A stretch of 64,000 nt of DNA from Huiozyma naganishii CBS 8797 (GCF_000348985.1 NC_035924.1:186001-250000), one strand, 5' to 3'. Counted from the first letter of the stretch, positions 40,939-51,477 are shown. The notes: generated by a model not told the origin, from the sequence alone. A program made the numbers and translations.

Positions 40939-43446
40939 CTACTTGAAGAATGAGACAAAATCAATAGGCTCAAAGATCTCATCCAATAATTCAAAATTCA
41001 CATTCAAATTATCCGTTACAGTACTAGGCGCCAACGGGAATGTCATACTGGATGTATCAGACACACTGTCCTTGTTGCCAGCGTCGCCTAACACGCCATA
41101 ATCGGCTGCCGTGCTGGTAGCAACGGGCATTTCCGCCAGCGTGGAACTCGAATGCTCATAAAACGATTCAAAAATGTTGAACCGATCCTCATATTTATCC
41201 TTATTGAACTTGGACAATTGCTCCGAGCGCACTTTAAACATAAACCGGGTATCGTATTGGCCTGCTGGATAAATATCTTTGTTCCACATCGTCAAAATAT
41301 CCTCCGCCTGAAACGCAGACCCCTTTTCTGTCTTTAGCTCCAGGAGCATCGACAGTTGAGGCAATAGGTCCCCCAATTTTGTACAATTGTTACACTCCTC
41401 TTCAAGCACCCCGTTGCTCATCTCCAACTCGGTAACTAGGAACTGCAAGATTATCAACCAGGGGTCTTTCCCAGTGGGACGATTCAAAATCTTGTAACTC
41501 AATTTTGCAGTGAACATCTTCTTGAACGCACGATAGTTATCAAATGCAAATTCATTAAAGTAAATTGACGAAACAATGAATAGGAACTGACACATTGATT
41601 TCCTGTCGCTGTCCGTCAGACTAGAAAACCTGCTGACTCTCAAGATAAAAGCAGGAACTAACACACATACTTTATTAGTCACAATCTCCACTATTCTGTT
41701 AGTGTAGAATTTTGTAAAGGGGTCCAAATTACCAGAGTCGCTGAAGTACGTTTCTCCCTTCTGTATCACATATATCAAAAAGTCCCAAAGCTCTTGAGCC
41801 GTTTCGTGGAATAATATAACACTCACATCATATTCGAAAGACACCATTGCACATTGCAGCATTGACAACTTCAATAGATCCAAGGTCCAATCCAGTTCTA
41901 TATTTAGATGCAGCTCAGTTATCTCATTTTTCTCTCGTAAAAGCGCCGTCTCATCAATCGCCTGGTCAATAGTTACACGCATCTGTGTGATGTCCACCCG
42001 TGTTGGGGTGTCATTGAGTAGCTTGTTTACTTTCAATAACAATGAATCGATTTCTATCATTTTTACATGCCATGTGGAAGGGCAACTATCCCTGTATCGG
42101 AACGGATAACTCTTATTGACATTGCATTCTTGACCCGTTACCAATGCCATCTTTCTGTCCCAGTGCAATATCACTGCCCATATTTTCTTGTATATCGCTG
42201 AATATGCATCTGAATTCATGTCATATATGGATGGTCGAGTTTTATCAGCTATACTGATGGAGTAATTTGTATCGTCAAGAAAACAAAACCAATTCACACC
42301 GACCTCTCGGGCACTACCGATGATGGTACTCAAAAAAATCTGGTTATATTGCGAGTCAGTGCCCTCATTATCTTCCGGACCACACCAGTAATACAGTTTC
42401 AATAACAGTAGGCATTGTAATTGCATCAAAGTGCATTTTTTCAGTAGTTTCATACCGAACAAGTAGTGGTTGATGATGGAAACGTATCGAGAGGTGTCGA
42501 TGGTCAGCACCTCTTCAAATACATTATTCCATGCAGTATCCTTCGTCATTTTAATGGAGAGTTGAGTTAATAGTGTTATTAGTAGTATAATACAATACAG
42601 AATATGCTCAAAATCTTTGGTTTCCAACTTATCTCTGGTTTCCAATTTCGAATACAGCGTATCTATTTCTTTATTCAACACATTAGTGTCAAATATAGGG
42701 ACAATAGTTGAAATATAACCCGTGAAAAAAGGGAATATATGTTTCAAGAAGACATCTTTTCCAGGCATATAATATTTTACATCAATATTAGTGTCGGTGA
42801 ATTTCTTGGAGTCGTTTTCCCTAAACTTCGCAAACTTGTTAAACAAAGATTTATGCTGCCTGAAATAATATTGTGCTCTTGCGTCCAAATAATTCCCTTC
42901 ATCGAAATCAAAAGTTGACAACGGCATGAATGATCTGGGAAGATTTGGAATTATTGTAGTTGTGTTATTCCTTTTATACTTTGTCATCATTTTTCGTATG
43001 GAGATGCTTCTAAATCTTACAAGGAAAGACAAGTATGGATCTCGATGTTCCATCCCAACATCAGTAAATGGTGAGAAAATATTCACAGCAGATCTTTTTG
43101 CTGCCACGTAAAATCCAGCAGGAATGATGTTGATATATCGTGGACCGAGATCCATTAATGTTTTGTCCTTTTGATACCCCACATCTGGGACAGATGATAC
43201 GGTCCTGAAATCATGGCTTTTAGATGAGTTTGAACGGCGGGATGAAGTGAGAAGTATCTGGGGCTCATTAGAAGACGGGGAAGAATCAAGGTACACACAC
43301 GAATCTGCGTTACCAAAGCGTGTACAAGTATTACAAGGTCTCTCACGATCGCATCGGCTTTTCCGTCTTCTGCAATTGGTACAGACCACAGTAGGTCTCT
43401 TCCGTTTCCTCAGCATGCGCTGAGCTTCTTGGTCAACTTCAAGCAT
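40939..43446 (-). CDS. OAF3: Zn2Cys6 transcription factor
   Basis: Oaf3 is a zinc-cluster regulator that in S. cerevisiae represses oleate-responsive genes. The N-terminus has the complete binuclear cluster, with cysteines at residues 22, 25, 32, 38, 41 and 50 in VCTNCRRRKSRCDRERPCNTC and the following SC. It is flanked by a basic stretch RKRKRP that may serve as a nuclear signal. A middle region of fungal transcription-factor type continues to an acidic C-terminus ending in FEPIDFVSFFK, a possible activation segment. The length is 835 residues against 863. It is divergent from LAS1 and convergent with PAM17, as in S. cerevisiae (the whole block is inverted). Confidence 0.92.
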   Translation of the reverse strand: MLEVDQEAQRMLRKRKRPTVVCTNCRRRKSRCDRERPCNTCTRFGNADSCVYLDSSPSSNEPQILLTSSRRSNSSKSHDFRTVSSVPDVGYQKDKTLMDLGPRYINIIPAGFYVAAKRSAVNIFSPFTDVGMEHRDPYLSFLVRFRSISIRKMMTKYKRNNTTTIIPNLPRSFMPLSTFDFDEGNYLDARAQYYFRQHKSLFNKFAKFRENDSKKFTDTNIDVKYYMPGKDVFLKHIFPFFTGYISTIVPIFDTNVLNKEIDTLYSKLETRDKLETKDFEHILYCIILLITLLTQLSIKMTKDTAWNNVFEEVLTIDTSRYVSIINHYLFGMKLLKKCTLMQLQCLLLLKLYYWCGPEDNEGTDSQYNQIFLSTIIGSAREVGVNWFCFLDDTNYSISIADKTRPSIYDMNSDAYSAIYKKIWAVILHWDRKMALVTGQECNVNKSYPFRYRDSCPSTWHVKMIEIDSLLLKVNKLLNDTPTRVDITQMRVTIDQAIDETALLREKNEITELHLNIELDWTLDLLKLSMLQCAMVSFEYDVSVILFHETAQELWDFLIYVIQKGETYFSDSGNLDPFTKFYTNRIVEIVTNKVCVLVPAFILRVSRFSSLTDSDRKSMCQFLFIVSSIYFNEFAFDNYRAFKKMFTAKLSYKILNRPTGKDPWLIILQFLVTELEMSNGVLEEECNNCTKLGDLLPQLSMLLELKTEKGSAFQAEDILTMWNKDIYPAGQYDTRFMFKVRSEQLSKFNKDKYEDRFNIFESFYEHSSSTLAEMPVATSTAADYGVLGDAGNKDSVSDTSSMTFPLAPSTVTDNLNVNFELLDEIFEPIDFVSFFK

Positions 43447-43626
43447 ACCCTTTCATCGTTATATATGCTATAGTGTAAAGGTAGTGGTGCACAGTACCTA
43501 TTTCTCCTCATTGAATATTATGAGAAACTGAAAAAAAAATTGTTTACTTCTAACGGCATCTCATCACAATCTCATCACACACCATCGGGGAATCCTTTGT
43601 GATATACACTACAAGCCCAGGATATA

Positions 43627-45114
43627 ATGGTCCACGCTAGGATTGTCCCATGGGCTGATAAGAAAGAGTTAGATGAACTAAAATATTGGTTTTATAGCGA
43701 TGAGGAGAGGTTGCAATTACGAGCTATCAATAAAGTAAAAAGTTACAAGAGCAAAGGATCCCAGTATTTACCTCATGTTATTGAGTCTACAGCACAACTG
43801 ACAAATGTTTTGATTATGGATAAGAAGTCGTTGTATAGTGACGACATTAGCAGGGAAATCAACGCTAGATTGATGTATACAATGACGCTAATTCGATTTG
43901 TCAATGGTATCCTAGATCCTAACCAAAGATCTCAATTTGCTATTCCGTTACACACCATTGCCAAGAATGTCGGGTTGAGTAGCTGGTTTGTTGATCTGAG
44001 ACATTGGGGAACACACGAAAGAGAGCTTCCAGGATTAGATATGCTACGGATTGCGTCAAAGGAAGCACTGTCATGGTTGCGTGATCATTATTGGGAAGAT
44101 AATGAGTTGGAAGAGAGTATGAGCGAGGGTGAAGAAGCAGAGAATACCGATGCAGAAGACGAAACAGAAAAGGCAACTGGATTTACCACGGAGCAGCTGA
44201 AAGAACTGATTTCGTCTTGGCCTAGTTTCTCTAAAGATTTTTTGAACAACAAATCTATGTGGACTCCCGCTAAGGGAAAGAAATTGATTAGCAGCGAAAG
44301 CTTTACGGTTGAGGACCATTCTGAAATTGAGAAATCCAAGACGCAGAGAAAGATTGAAGCCAATCTCGATAATTACGTTCAGAGTTGGAGGAACCTCTGG
44401 AGGGCAAGTAAAGATAAAGCTAGATTAGTGAGTATATGCCTGTCAAGCTACTCACCACTTCTGACACAAGTTCTGATCTGCAAATTGGACCAATTTCTAT
44501 TCCACACGATGGACCAGATACTGAAAATTTATCAGACGCAAATTTCTTCTCTTGAAGATACGAAAATAACAGCTCTTGAAGCCCATTATCCGAGACTAGA
44601 TAATCTGCATAGGGAATTACTCAACGTGTTGCTGAAATATAGTAACATAAAATTGATAACTTCCCAATACAAAGATTGGATGGATTTGATACGAAGGTAT
44701 CGAAACACACTATCCCTGGAGTTGTGTACCAGATTGTTGAATCTGCTGAGTCGTCAACAGATTGCAAACGACGACTGGAGGAATAACAAGAAGAGAAAGT
44801 GGAAAAACAAAAGCAATGAGGGAGAGTTTCAAGACTCGCTAGTCGAGGTAATTGGTGTTTTGAGGAAAGAAACAGATATTTCTAAAGAAAAAGCAGCATA
44901 CGAACGGAGACTGAAGAGCAAATGTGATGAAAAGACTGCAAACCAAGACCTGATAACCGACTTGAGCGCAGATGATATCCTGGCTGATTTACAACGACTT
45001 AAGCAGAAAATGCAGTCCACACTCAAAGAAGATCCGGCAGCACAGGACCCCGTTCCGATTAAAAAGTGGGAACGGTGTTCAAACTGGACGCCGAAACCAT
45101 TCGGCACTATATAA
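43627..45114 (+). CDS. LAS1: ITS2 pre-rRNA endonuclease Las1
   Basis: Las1 cleaves pre-rRNA at site C2 in ITS2, in complex with the Grc3 kinase. The conserved N-terminal HEPN nuclease domain begins MVHARIVPWADKKELDELKYWFY. The catalytic HEPN motif is in VDLRHWGTHERELPGL (the R-phi-x-x-x-H pattern, RHWGTH) near residue 120. An acidic linker (about 160-185) and a weakly conserved C-terminal half follow. The last residues, CSNWTPKPFGTI, resemble the conserved tail that contacts Grc3. The length is 495 residues against 502 in S. cerevisiae. Confidence 0.96.
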   Translation: MVHARIVPWADKKELDELKYWFYSDEERLQLRAINKVKSYKSKGSQYLPHVIESTAQLTNVLIMDKKSLYSDDISREINARLMYTMTLIRFVNGILDPNQRSQFAIPLHTIAKNVGLSSWFVDLRHWGTHERELPGLDMLRIASKEALSWLRDHYWEDNELEESMSEGEEAENTDAEDETEKATGFTTEQLKELISSWPSFSKDFLNNKSMWTPAKGKKLISSESFTVEDHSEIEKSKTQRKIEANLDNYVQSWRNLWRASKDKARLVSICLSSYSPLLTQVLICKLDQFLFHTMDQILKIYQTQISSLEDTKITALEAHYPRLDNLHRELLNVLLKYSNIKLITSQYKDWMDLIRRYRNTLSLELCTRLLNLLSRQQIANDDWRNNKKRKWKNKSNEGEFQDSLVEVIGVLRKETDISKEKAAYERRLKSKCDEKTANQDLITDLSADDILADLQRLKQKMQSTLKEDPAAQDPVPIKKWERCSNWTPKPFGTI

Positions 45115-45727
45115 AGAGAGTATTAACCATCAAGGTCACATAATTACTGATTTACAAGCCATAAGTAGGCGATACTACGAAAACAGAAGACACAAAAATT
45201 AAGAATGTTATTATGAAAACGCTCAGACATCCTAGGAAGGTCTCATATAGAGCGGTCACCGTAGGTACTAACGATGGGTTCGTAAGCGTACCTCTACCGT
45301 GGAAACTGCGAATGTAAGGTACAGTTTTCATCATCGCGAATTCATAAAACAAAAAAAAAGTTGTAATGGCACGGACGCCATGAAGTGGGATATTTCAAAC
45401 AAGATACCATGCGTACAAAAAAAAACGTAGTTATAGTAATGGTAGTAGTAGTAGAATATTGCTCGCAGAATAGAAATAATAGTAATTTGAAAATAAAAGG
45501 CTCAGAATCTTAAGTAGTGTAATAAATTACACTGGCAAGTAAAGCTTGCTATTCGTAAATAGCAATGCGTAACACAATCCCTATCGTCATGGTCGAGTCG
45601 GACTGGGAAAGAAGGAGGATGTTTTCATCGTTGCCAAAATTTTCAATTTATTTCATATAATAGGAACAATCCACTAAAATATACCAAATTGACCACAGGA
45701 GAACCTCGGTAAAGCAGCACAGGAAAA
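45115..45727. other. Intergenic region after LAS1
   Basis: About 610 bp of A/T-rich sequence with A tracts (near 45350 and 45418) and a short GTA microsatellite near 45440. No gene is recognised. Confidence 0.55.
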
Positions 45728-46043
45728 ATGGAACAGTTCCAAACAGGAAAAATAATAAAAACACGACCCGTTATACAAAAGTCTTGTGAGCCTTCCAGCC
45801 TTGAAAGACCACACAGTAACTCTAACAGACGAGTCCTTAGTTATTGTCCTCAATGATGATAACTGCTCTCAAGCCATGCTTGTAGTTTTATTGCATCAGT
45901 ACAAAATGAATATTGGAAGAGAACAAGAGAAAGAGTGGACGAGGCAGAAGTTTTACGAGCTTTCAAATGTCGTCGAAAGGTGCTCTTTTTATATGCAAAA
46001 TTTACTGAAAATTCACTTAAAAAATGTAGGGTTTCAAGAATGA
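45728..46043 (+). CDS. Unrecognised small gene, possible +1 frameshift
   Basis: A 42-codon ATG frame (45728-45856, starting MEQFQTGKIIKTRP) overlaps a +1 frame, open from 45759 to the stop at 46041-46043, that has no ATG in its first 40 codons. At 45836-45842 the zero frame contains CTT-AGT-T, the heptamer at which EST3 is known to shift +1. A shift there would give a 104-residue protein with a Lys/Glu-rich, helical C-terminus ending KNVGFQE. I do not recognise the protein, and it has no similarity to Est3 that I can see. An intron could also explain the structure, but no GTATGT/TACTAAC pair is visible. It may also be spurious. Confidence 0.3.
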
Positions 46044-46191
46044 AAAAAAAATTTTTCAGTTTTGCGAAAAGGAAAAAATATTGGAAAGTTTGGTGGACGG
46101 TTGAAATGCGATGAGCAACTTATAATTTTGGCAGAAGTTGCATTGTTCAGGGTTTCAGGGCTGCCATCAAAACGGTAGAGAGGAACAAACA

Positions 46192-46869
46192 ATGGCTAAA
46201 CCATCTACTTTGTCGAAGGAGTACATATCAGACTCTGAATCAGAAACGGAAACTGTGCAACAGCAGGTGCCACAATTCACTGTCCCTACAGGTTACAAAA
46301 AATGCAAACATCTTAAGAGTATCCAGCTGAGTAAAAAAATTGCCAAGAAGAACGGTGACCAGGAATTATGGCTGTTTAAACTGCCTGCCAATTTGGACAT
46401 CTCAAAGCTGAAGACTCTACCCGTGGGAGCAAATGGAGCTCAGACTATTTTGAACAATAATATTCAGTACAGTATTGAATCGAATTCAAACGCTATCAGC
46501 GAGAACAGTAACCTGACATTGTTGATACCGGATGCATCTAGAGAGGCTCTAGAGCCTTGTAATGATAAAAAGAGTGGGAAACCAATTCAATTCAACAAGA
46601 TATTCACCATTTCAGAGACAAAGACAATACCCGATATCAACTTTGACAAAGTGAGAGTCCCAAGAGAAAACGTGCCCAAAGTTGACGGTTTGATAACTAG
46701 ACACTATGCCTCCGGGTACGATGAAAGTGCATCGGAAGAAACTTCCACAAAGAAACGTTCTCATAAGGAATCTATAGCCACCGAAGTAGAGGAGAAGGGG
46801 ACAAAGAAAAAGACGAAGAAGGACAAGAAAGACAAAAAAAAGAAGAAGGAAAAGAAGGACAAGAAATAA
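46192..46869 (+). CDS. RPA34: RNA polymerase I subunit A34.5
   Basis: Rpa34 forms a TFIIF-like heterodimer with Rpa49 on RNA polymerase I and aids elongation. The start is the ATG MAKPSTLSKEYISDSESE; 18 codons upstream begin with TTG. The product is 225 residues against 233. The dimerisation module spans about residues 28-135 (GYKKCKHLKSIQLSKK, ELWLFKLPANLDISKLKTL). The C-terminal 45 residues are almost entirely Lys with Glu/Asp, the typical rDNA-binding tail. In S. cerevisiae RPA34 is on chromosome X (YJL148W) while its flanks here are chromosome XI genes, another sign of interleaved ancestral order. Confidence 0.95.
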   Translation: MAKPSTLSKEYISDSESETETVQQQVPQFTVPTGYKKCKHLKSIQLSKKIAKKNGDQELWLFKLPANLDISKLKTLPVGANGAQTILNNNIQYSIESNSNAISENSNLTLLIPDASREALEPCNDKKSGKPIQFNKIFTISETKTIPDINFDKVRVPRENVPKVDGLITRHYASGYDESASEETSTKKRSHKESIATEVEEKGTKKKTKKDKKDKKKKKEKKDKK

Positions 46870-47083
46870 TTGCATTTCATGTATACCACTCTGTATTTTT
46901 ATATGTTATATGTATATGCGTAGTGATAATCCACCTTTCACATTCAACACATGGATCGTAATGCCCAAGCATAAAATTAGTTGAATCCGAGGGCGTCTAA
47001 GCTCTCTTATACGTTCAAATTACTAGGAAAATAAATCCGACTCCCACTTGTTGCATTACTAGCCTTATAATAGAAACCTGTTA

Positions 47084-48032
47084 TTAACCTCTGCTCGAAT
47101 AATCCTTCAAAATACCGGCCATATGCGTGTTCGTAACCTTCCCCTTTCTTTGTCTCTTCTTCTTGACTTCCACCCTTGATGTTTGTCTTTTGATACTTGC
47201 TGGATCGACACTGGCCGGTTTCAACCCTAAATCTTGCAATTTCCTAGGTAGTTCAGAAAATTGTGGTAACTGAACGTTCTCCCACATTTTGATAAATTCG
47301 TCATCGATTCTATGCAGGTCACCACCACTGTTATACCACACGTATCTGGGGGTTCTGTCCTTCTTTGTCCTTAGAACAAGAATTTTACTTTCCTCTTCTA
47401 ACTCATTGATAGCTTCGTCGCACTGAGGCCACCCATCCTTTAACTCTTTGCACGATATCCCCTTGAAGGTTACTTGTGATTTCAACAACCTTATTAACTC
47501 TGCAGGGGAGTGCACGTCATATGTAGAGATATACCTGAAAGCATTCTTCTTAGGATCAAACTCGATTTTCTCTAGTTTTTTCAGTAGATCAAGCACTTTG
47601 TCGTTGGGACTCAGGGATAAATAGTCCATAAGTTCATTTATAGGGACTGGCTTCCCCTTCTTTTGAACGTACTCAGTTGCCCACAGTAGTTTGGAAGAGT
47701 CGTGGCTCTGTGCCAGATTTGTCTGAGATGCTTGCAGCGCAGCAGCAGCAATGGACCCCGGTCTTACCTTTTGGAGGGGAACTTTCCGAATCGTTATTGC
47801 TGTCTTCATCAGAGAGAATCTCTAGCACTTCTGGGGTTTTGCTGGTGTCCTTGATTATTTTAATACCGTCAGAACCCTCTAGCTTCACTGGGTTCAGTTG
47901 CTGTTTCTTGACAGGACTGGTGCTGTTACTACCAGGTCTCTTAACCTGAATAGTGGGAGCTGATTTCACCTTACTCTTAAAAGCATTCAAATTTGCTAAA
48001 AGAGGATCACTACCTTTGGAATTCCCATTCAT
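47084..48032 (-). CDS. TFA2: TFIIE small subunit, frame broken by one base
   Basis: Tfa2 is the small subunit of TFIIE, which recruits TFIIH to the pre-initiation complex. The N-terminal part (from 48032; DPLLANLNAFKSKVKSAP, matching S. cerevisiae) and the C-terminal part (to 47084; KVRPGSIAAAALQ onward with winged-helix domains) lie in different frames. They meet at an AAAA run (TTTT at 47769-47772, plus strand). Removal of one base in that run, or a +1 shift, would link SSPPK to KVRPGS, giving about 315 residues against 328. Both halves are well conserved and the gene is essential in S. cerevisiae. A sequencing or assembly error, or a shift in decoding, is therefore more likely than a dead gene. 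Confidence 0.9.
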
Positions 48033-48289
48033 GGCTGCAAATGTATGGTACTTTTCCTGAATAGAACGATGGTCCCGCTAGGCAAACAGGAACTCGAAAT
48101 AGCATCATATTAATCATCATTAACAACTTTTGAATGTTTCTTCAGTTTTTTTCTATTTTCATTTTACGAGAAATTGATTCAGATTGATCGAAACGACTGG
48201 TGATGACTGTCATGCACTGCAGGGATACTGCTTATCGATGTTGTAAGAATAAATAATGACTTTATATATGAATGTGCGCTTTCCCAGCT

Positions 48290-49696
48290 CTAGCTAGTTG
48301 TGAACCTCATGAAATTTTTACCGCTGCCGTGCTTCCACCACCTTCTCAAACAACTTAGCGTATGCAGGTCTAAATTGGTCTCACTGGACGCATTACATTG
48401 GCAACGCTGTTTCAGGAACATGTAGTATGCTGATGGGCATGTGTAATACGGGTCGTGTTTGTAACCCAGCTCATCAAAATGAACGACCTCGTCTTTATCC
48501 AGAAGAAGTGACGCTGCGATCGAGTGAATTGGGGCATCTCCCCAACGCTCATAGTAGAATCCTCCCTTGCTGTCAAGAAACTCGAAAAACCTGATGTACT
48601 CATCACTCCTGAAAAAATTTAGGTCCCCGATTTCAAAGTTGGTCCAGAAGTGACACATGTTGTAAGCGTTGTTGGAAACATAAATGGCTTTATTATTCCC
48701 CACTATATCATCATCTGTAATGAACTTATGCGAATTCGAATCCATATGGATGTCCCGACCATCATCGATATCAATATACTCCTCAACGAACTCCCATAAA
48801 CTAGGAATGGTTTCCTCGTACTCCCGTAGCGTAATGACGAATCCATTATTTTTCCCTCCTTCCCTCATCACTTTGAATGGGTCATAAGGGAAATCGCAAA
48901 AGTATTCGACCTCAGGCTCCACCCTGAAATAATAGTCATAGTTCGACAAGATTTCCTGTCGGAAGAAAAATCCTGAATTGAATCTGCACATGTTTCTATA
49001 GGACTTTGAACCACCGTAAAGCACGTTTGTTTGATTCATAACTTCTAGCCTTTTCTCATACAAATCTTTGTCGATCCACTCCGGGGTATCCCAGTCGCTC
49101 GATGGTATCAGGACATGATAAGCGTTACCACTTGCCATCGCAGATGTAGCTTCTATGAATTCGTCTGTGAAGGGCACATCGTTCATAAACACCCAGTCAT
49201 AGTGGTAATTTCTATTAAACCTATCCTCCAGCGATCTCATCGAATGCAGCGCACCGGCGAGTTCCCAATTCCGCACCAGCATCAGTAATGTAGCATTTTC
49301 TCTAATATAATAATCGCTTGTATTGATATCCTCCTGCAATACATTATCTTTAAAGGTGTATGAAGATAACTTGGACCCGTCCACCATGTATCGTTTAGTA
49401 AGGCTATCATATTTTATTAGCACTTGCTTGGAAAGCTGGGAATACTGAGCGTCTAATATAGCACTGGAATACGAACTCCAAAGGGTAGTAACAGTGTATT
49501 GCAGAACAAAGAACACCACAAACAATGCGGAGTAGAAAAGAACACGACCACTGATCAATGACAGTTTCCCAGCACGCTTAGTCCCCACTTCAGAACCGTT
49601 GACGGTCATTACTCCATGCCAATGCTCGGCGGAGGTTGACACAGACTGAGACCGGCTCGTTCCAGGCTCTATCGTGCAAACTTGAATCGCAGTCAT
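48290..49696 (-). CDS. KTR2: Alpha-1,2-mannosyltransferase, KTR2/YUR1 type (GT15)
   Basis: This is a Golgi type II mannosyltransferase that extends N-linked mannan in S. cerevisiae. A short cytosolic tail is followed by one membrane anchor (about residues 50-72, VLFYSALFVVFFVLQYTV) and a lumenal GT15 domain. Family motifs include NATLLMLVRNWEL, RNYHYDWVFMNDVPF, RFNSGFFFR, YYFRVEPEVEYFCDFPYDPF and YERWGDAPIHSIAASLLL. The start is the first ATG in frame (MTAIQVCTIEP, 468 residues), after ten codons beginning with GTG. S. cerevisiae Ktr2 and Yur1 are 425 and 428, so the N-terminus may begin at a later ATG. One copy stands for both KTR2 and YUR1. Confidence 0.92.
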   Translation of the reverse strand: MTAIQVCTIEPGTSRSQSVSTSAEHWHGVMTVNGSEVGTKRAGKLSLISGRVLFYSALFVVFFVLQYTVTTLWSSYSSAILDAQYSQLSKQVLIKYDSLTKRYMVDGSKLSSYTFKDNVLQEDINTSDYYIRENATLLMLVRNWELAGALHSMRSLEDRFNRNYHYDWVFMNDVPFTDEFIEATSAMASGNAYHVLIPSSDWDTPEWIDKDLYEKRLEVMNQTNVLYGGSKSYRNMCRFNSGFFFRQEILSNYDYYFRVEPEVEYFCDFPYDPFKVMREGGKNNGFVITLREYEETIPSLWEFVEEYIDIDDGRDIHMDSNSHKFITDDDIVGNNKAIYVSNNAYNMCHFWTNFEIGDLNFFRSDEYIRFFEFLDSKGGFYYERWGDAPIHSIAASLLLDKDEVVHFDELGYKHDPYYTCPSAYYMFLKQRCQCNASSETNLDLHTLSCLRRWWKHGSGKNFMRFTTS

Positions 49697-50226
49697 ACTT
49701 TCTGACCCGCAACGCCTCCGCCACACCTATTCTCTTGGCAAAAGAGAGATCCCTCTTCACTATTCAACCTAGGGCCAAACCCAGGTAACAACTAGGAGAG
49801 GTAACCGACACACAGTCTTCATTAGAAATATTTGTGCATATATATGACCCTCGACAGCCTTGAGACTGGTGGCCCATACTGTTGCGGCCCTGCATCTGTT
49901 GCAACAGATGCACAATAGAATCTGCTTATATCACCGGGAAGAATCGCTTAATCGGGCAAAGAAACGAAAGGCAGAAAAGATAATAGGGACGCAGCAAGAG
50001 ACAACGGCTCGAGAATGTCGTTGCTGTCTCTGCTAAAAAAAGGGCCTTAGAGGGCTTTCTTTTTTTAGTAGCAGCATTCCAGCAGTAGTGAAACCTGGCT
50101 GCCCTCCGTGGTGCGATTTTATTGCCGCAACTACATACAATCCGCGACACCCGGTGTTGCTCTTCTCAATACTTACGTAAAATGTAGTATGTACGATGCT
50201 GCAGCCACAATTTTCATGCTTTCGCT
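49697..50226. other. Intergenic region UTP30/KTR2
   Basis: About 530 bp with no gene recognised. It contains the perfect palindrome at 49891-49912 (separate entry). Confidence 0.6.
49891..49912. repeat. Perfect 22-bp palindrome
   Basis: The half-site TGCATCTGTTG is followed directly by its reverse complement CAACAGATGCA. It lies about 195 bp before the KTR2-type ATG. It could be an operator for a dimeric factor or a hairpin in a transcript. Confidence 0.8.
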
Positions 50227-51045
50227 TCACAGCTCAAAATTGTCCGAATCTTCGTTATTATGTGTTGCACTGCTGTTTGCATCTGCTTCATACAGAGGCA
50301 GAGAGGCGCTGCTGGCCGTCTTGACGAAAATAGACACGACGGGTCCCCTTATGATACCGCCTTGCGGTTTCTGTTTTATGTCCGAGAGGAACTGGATGAT
50401 GTCGACGACGTTATCGAGCATGTCGTCCACCGATTGCCTGCCGACTTGGCCAATCCTCACGGTGAGACAGTTATCCTTGTTGGGCACGTAGTATGCGTTC
50501 TTGGTGATGCTCTTCAATTGTGCTCTGATGTATTTGCAGTCGCACTCATTGACCATCTGCTGGTGCTTGACCCTCACTGCCTTCGATAAACGGATCATGA
50601 ATGGTAGTTTCTTGCTTCCCGCGAAAAATTTGGCTCCGAGAATCTTGGGTAGGAGATGATGAACCCTGTAATCGGCCACTACTAGATCAAACTCTTTGTA
50701 TAGTAGATTTATCTTTGCACCTTTGTATTTTCTTTTCAGGTGCTTTACCGAGATCACATCTTTTATGACGTCTCTCAGATATTCGTCCTTCTCAATCGAG
50801 TCTCTGTACAAAGTTGACGGGTCTTTGGTGATCAACAGGATTCTCATATCCTTTGGATGGTTGAGCTTACAGTTTTTCAAAGGGATGATCCGGGGTATGT
50901 AGTCCTTTGTCGCATTCAATTTGTTCTTACCAGTGTTTATTATTATCTGGACATCTTTTTCCTCTGCCAGTTTTGGATTCGTCTTGCATTCCGCGATCAG
51001 AGCATCCAATGCTATACGGGACAAATCACTTTTAGCCAGTTTCAT
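50227..51045 (-). CDS. UTP30: SSU processome protein Utp30, L1 domain
   Basis: Utp30 is a nonessential 90S pre-ribosome component with a ribosomal L1-like fold, related to Cic1. The 272 residues (S. cerevisiae 274) show the L1-type pattern in IIPLKNCKLNHPKDMRILLITKDP, FDLVVADYRVHHLLPKILGAKFF and LPFMIRLSKAVRVKHQQM. The C-terminal tail is acidic. The ATG at 51045 is the natural start (MKLAKSDLSRIALDAL). Confidence 0.95.
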   Translation of the reverse strand: MKLAKSDLSRIALDALIAECKTNPKLAEEKDVQIIINTGKNKLNATKDYIPRIIPLKNCKLNHPKDMRILLITKDPSTLYRDSIEKDEYLRDVIKDVISVKHLKRKYKGAKINLLYKEFDLVVADYRVHHLLPKILGAKFFAGSKKLPFMIRLSKAVRVKHQQMVNECDCKYIRAQLKSITKNAYYVPNKDNCLTVRIGQVGRQSVDDMLDNVVDIIQFLSDIKQKPQGGIIRGPVVSIFVKTASSASLPLYEADANSSATHNNEDSDNFEL

Positions 51046-51477
51046 TCCTCAGTGTTCCGTTGAAAAGTACCACCGCAACACGTAGTACTTGAAAGCGCTT
51101 TTTATTCAGCTCATCGCTAAGCAAACGTTTTCCACTATATCATAGAAATAGATGAATTTTTCATTTTCTTCGCTTCACAGTGAGGTAAATTTTTTTTTTT
51201 CATTTTTATTCCAGATCTACTTTAACACGCTATACTCAGTGCCCACGAAGGCCCTAGTTACGAAGACTGTACGTAAACAAAGTATCTACACGGTACTATT
51301 TCTAAAGTGGTTGTAATCTAACTTAGTTTTATTTTATTTTATTTTTTGCTATACAATAAGCGACTTACTACTTATAGAGTGGGAGGTCTGACCTTCGCAC
51401 AACATACCAAGTTTGGGGAGAAAGATGGTACAAATACTTATACCAATCTGAAGAAAAGAAACAAATTAATACAGAAC
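51046..51477. other. Intergenic TIF/UTP30
   Basis: About 430 bp, A/T-rich, with a run of four TTTTA-like units near 51325. It contains the UTP30 promoter and the eIF4A 3' end. No gene is recognised. Confidence 0.6.
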
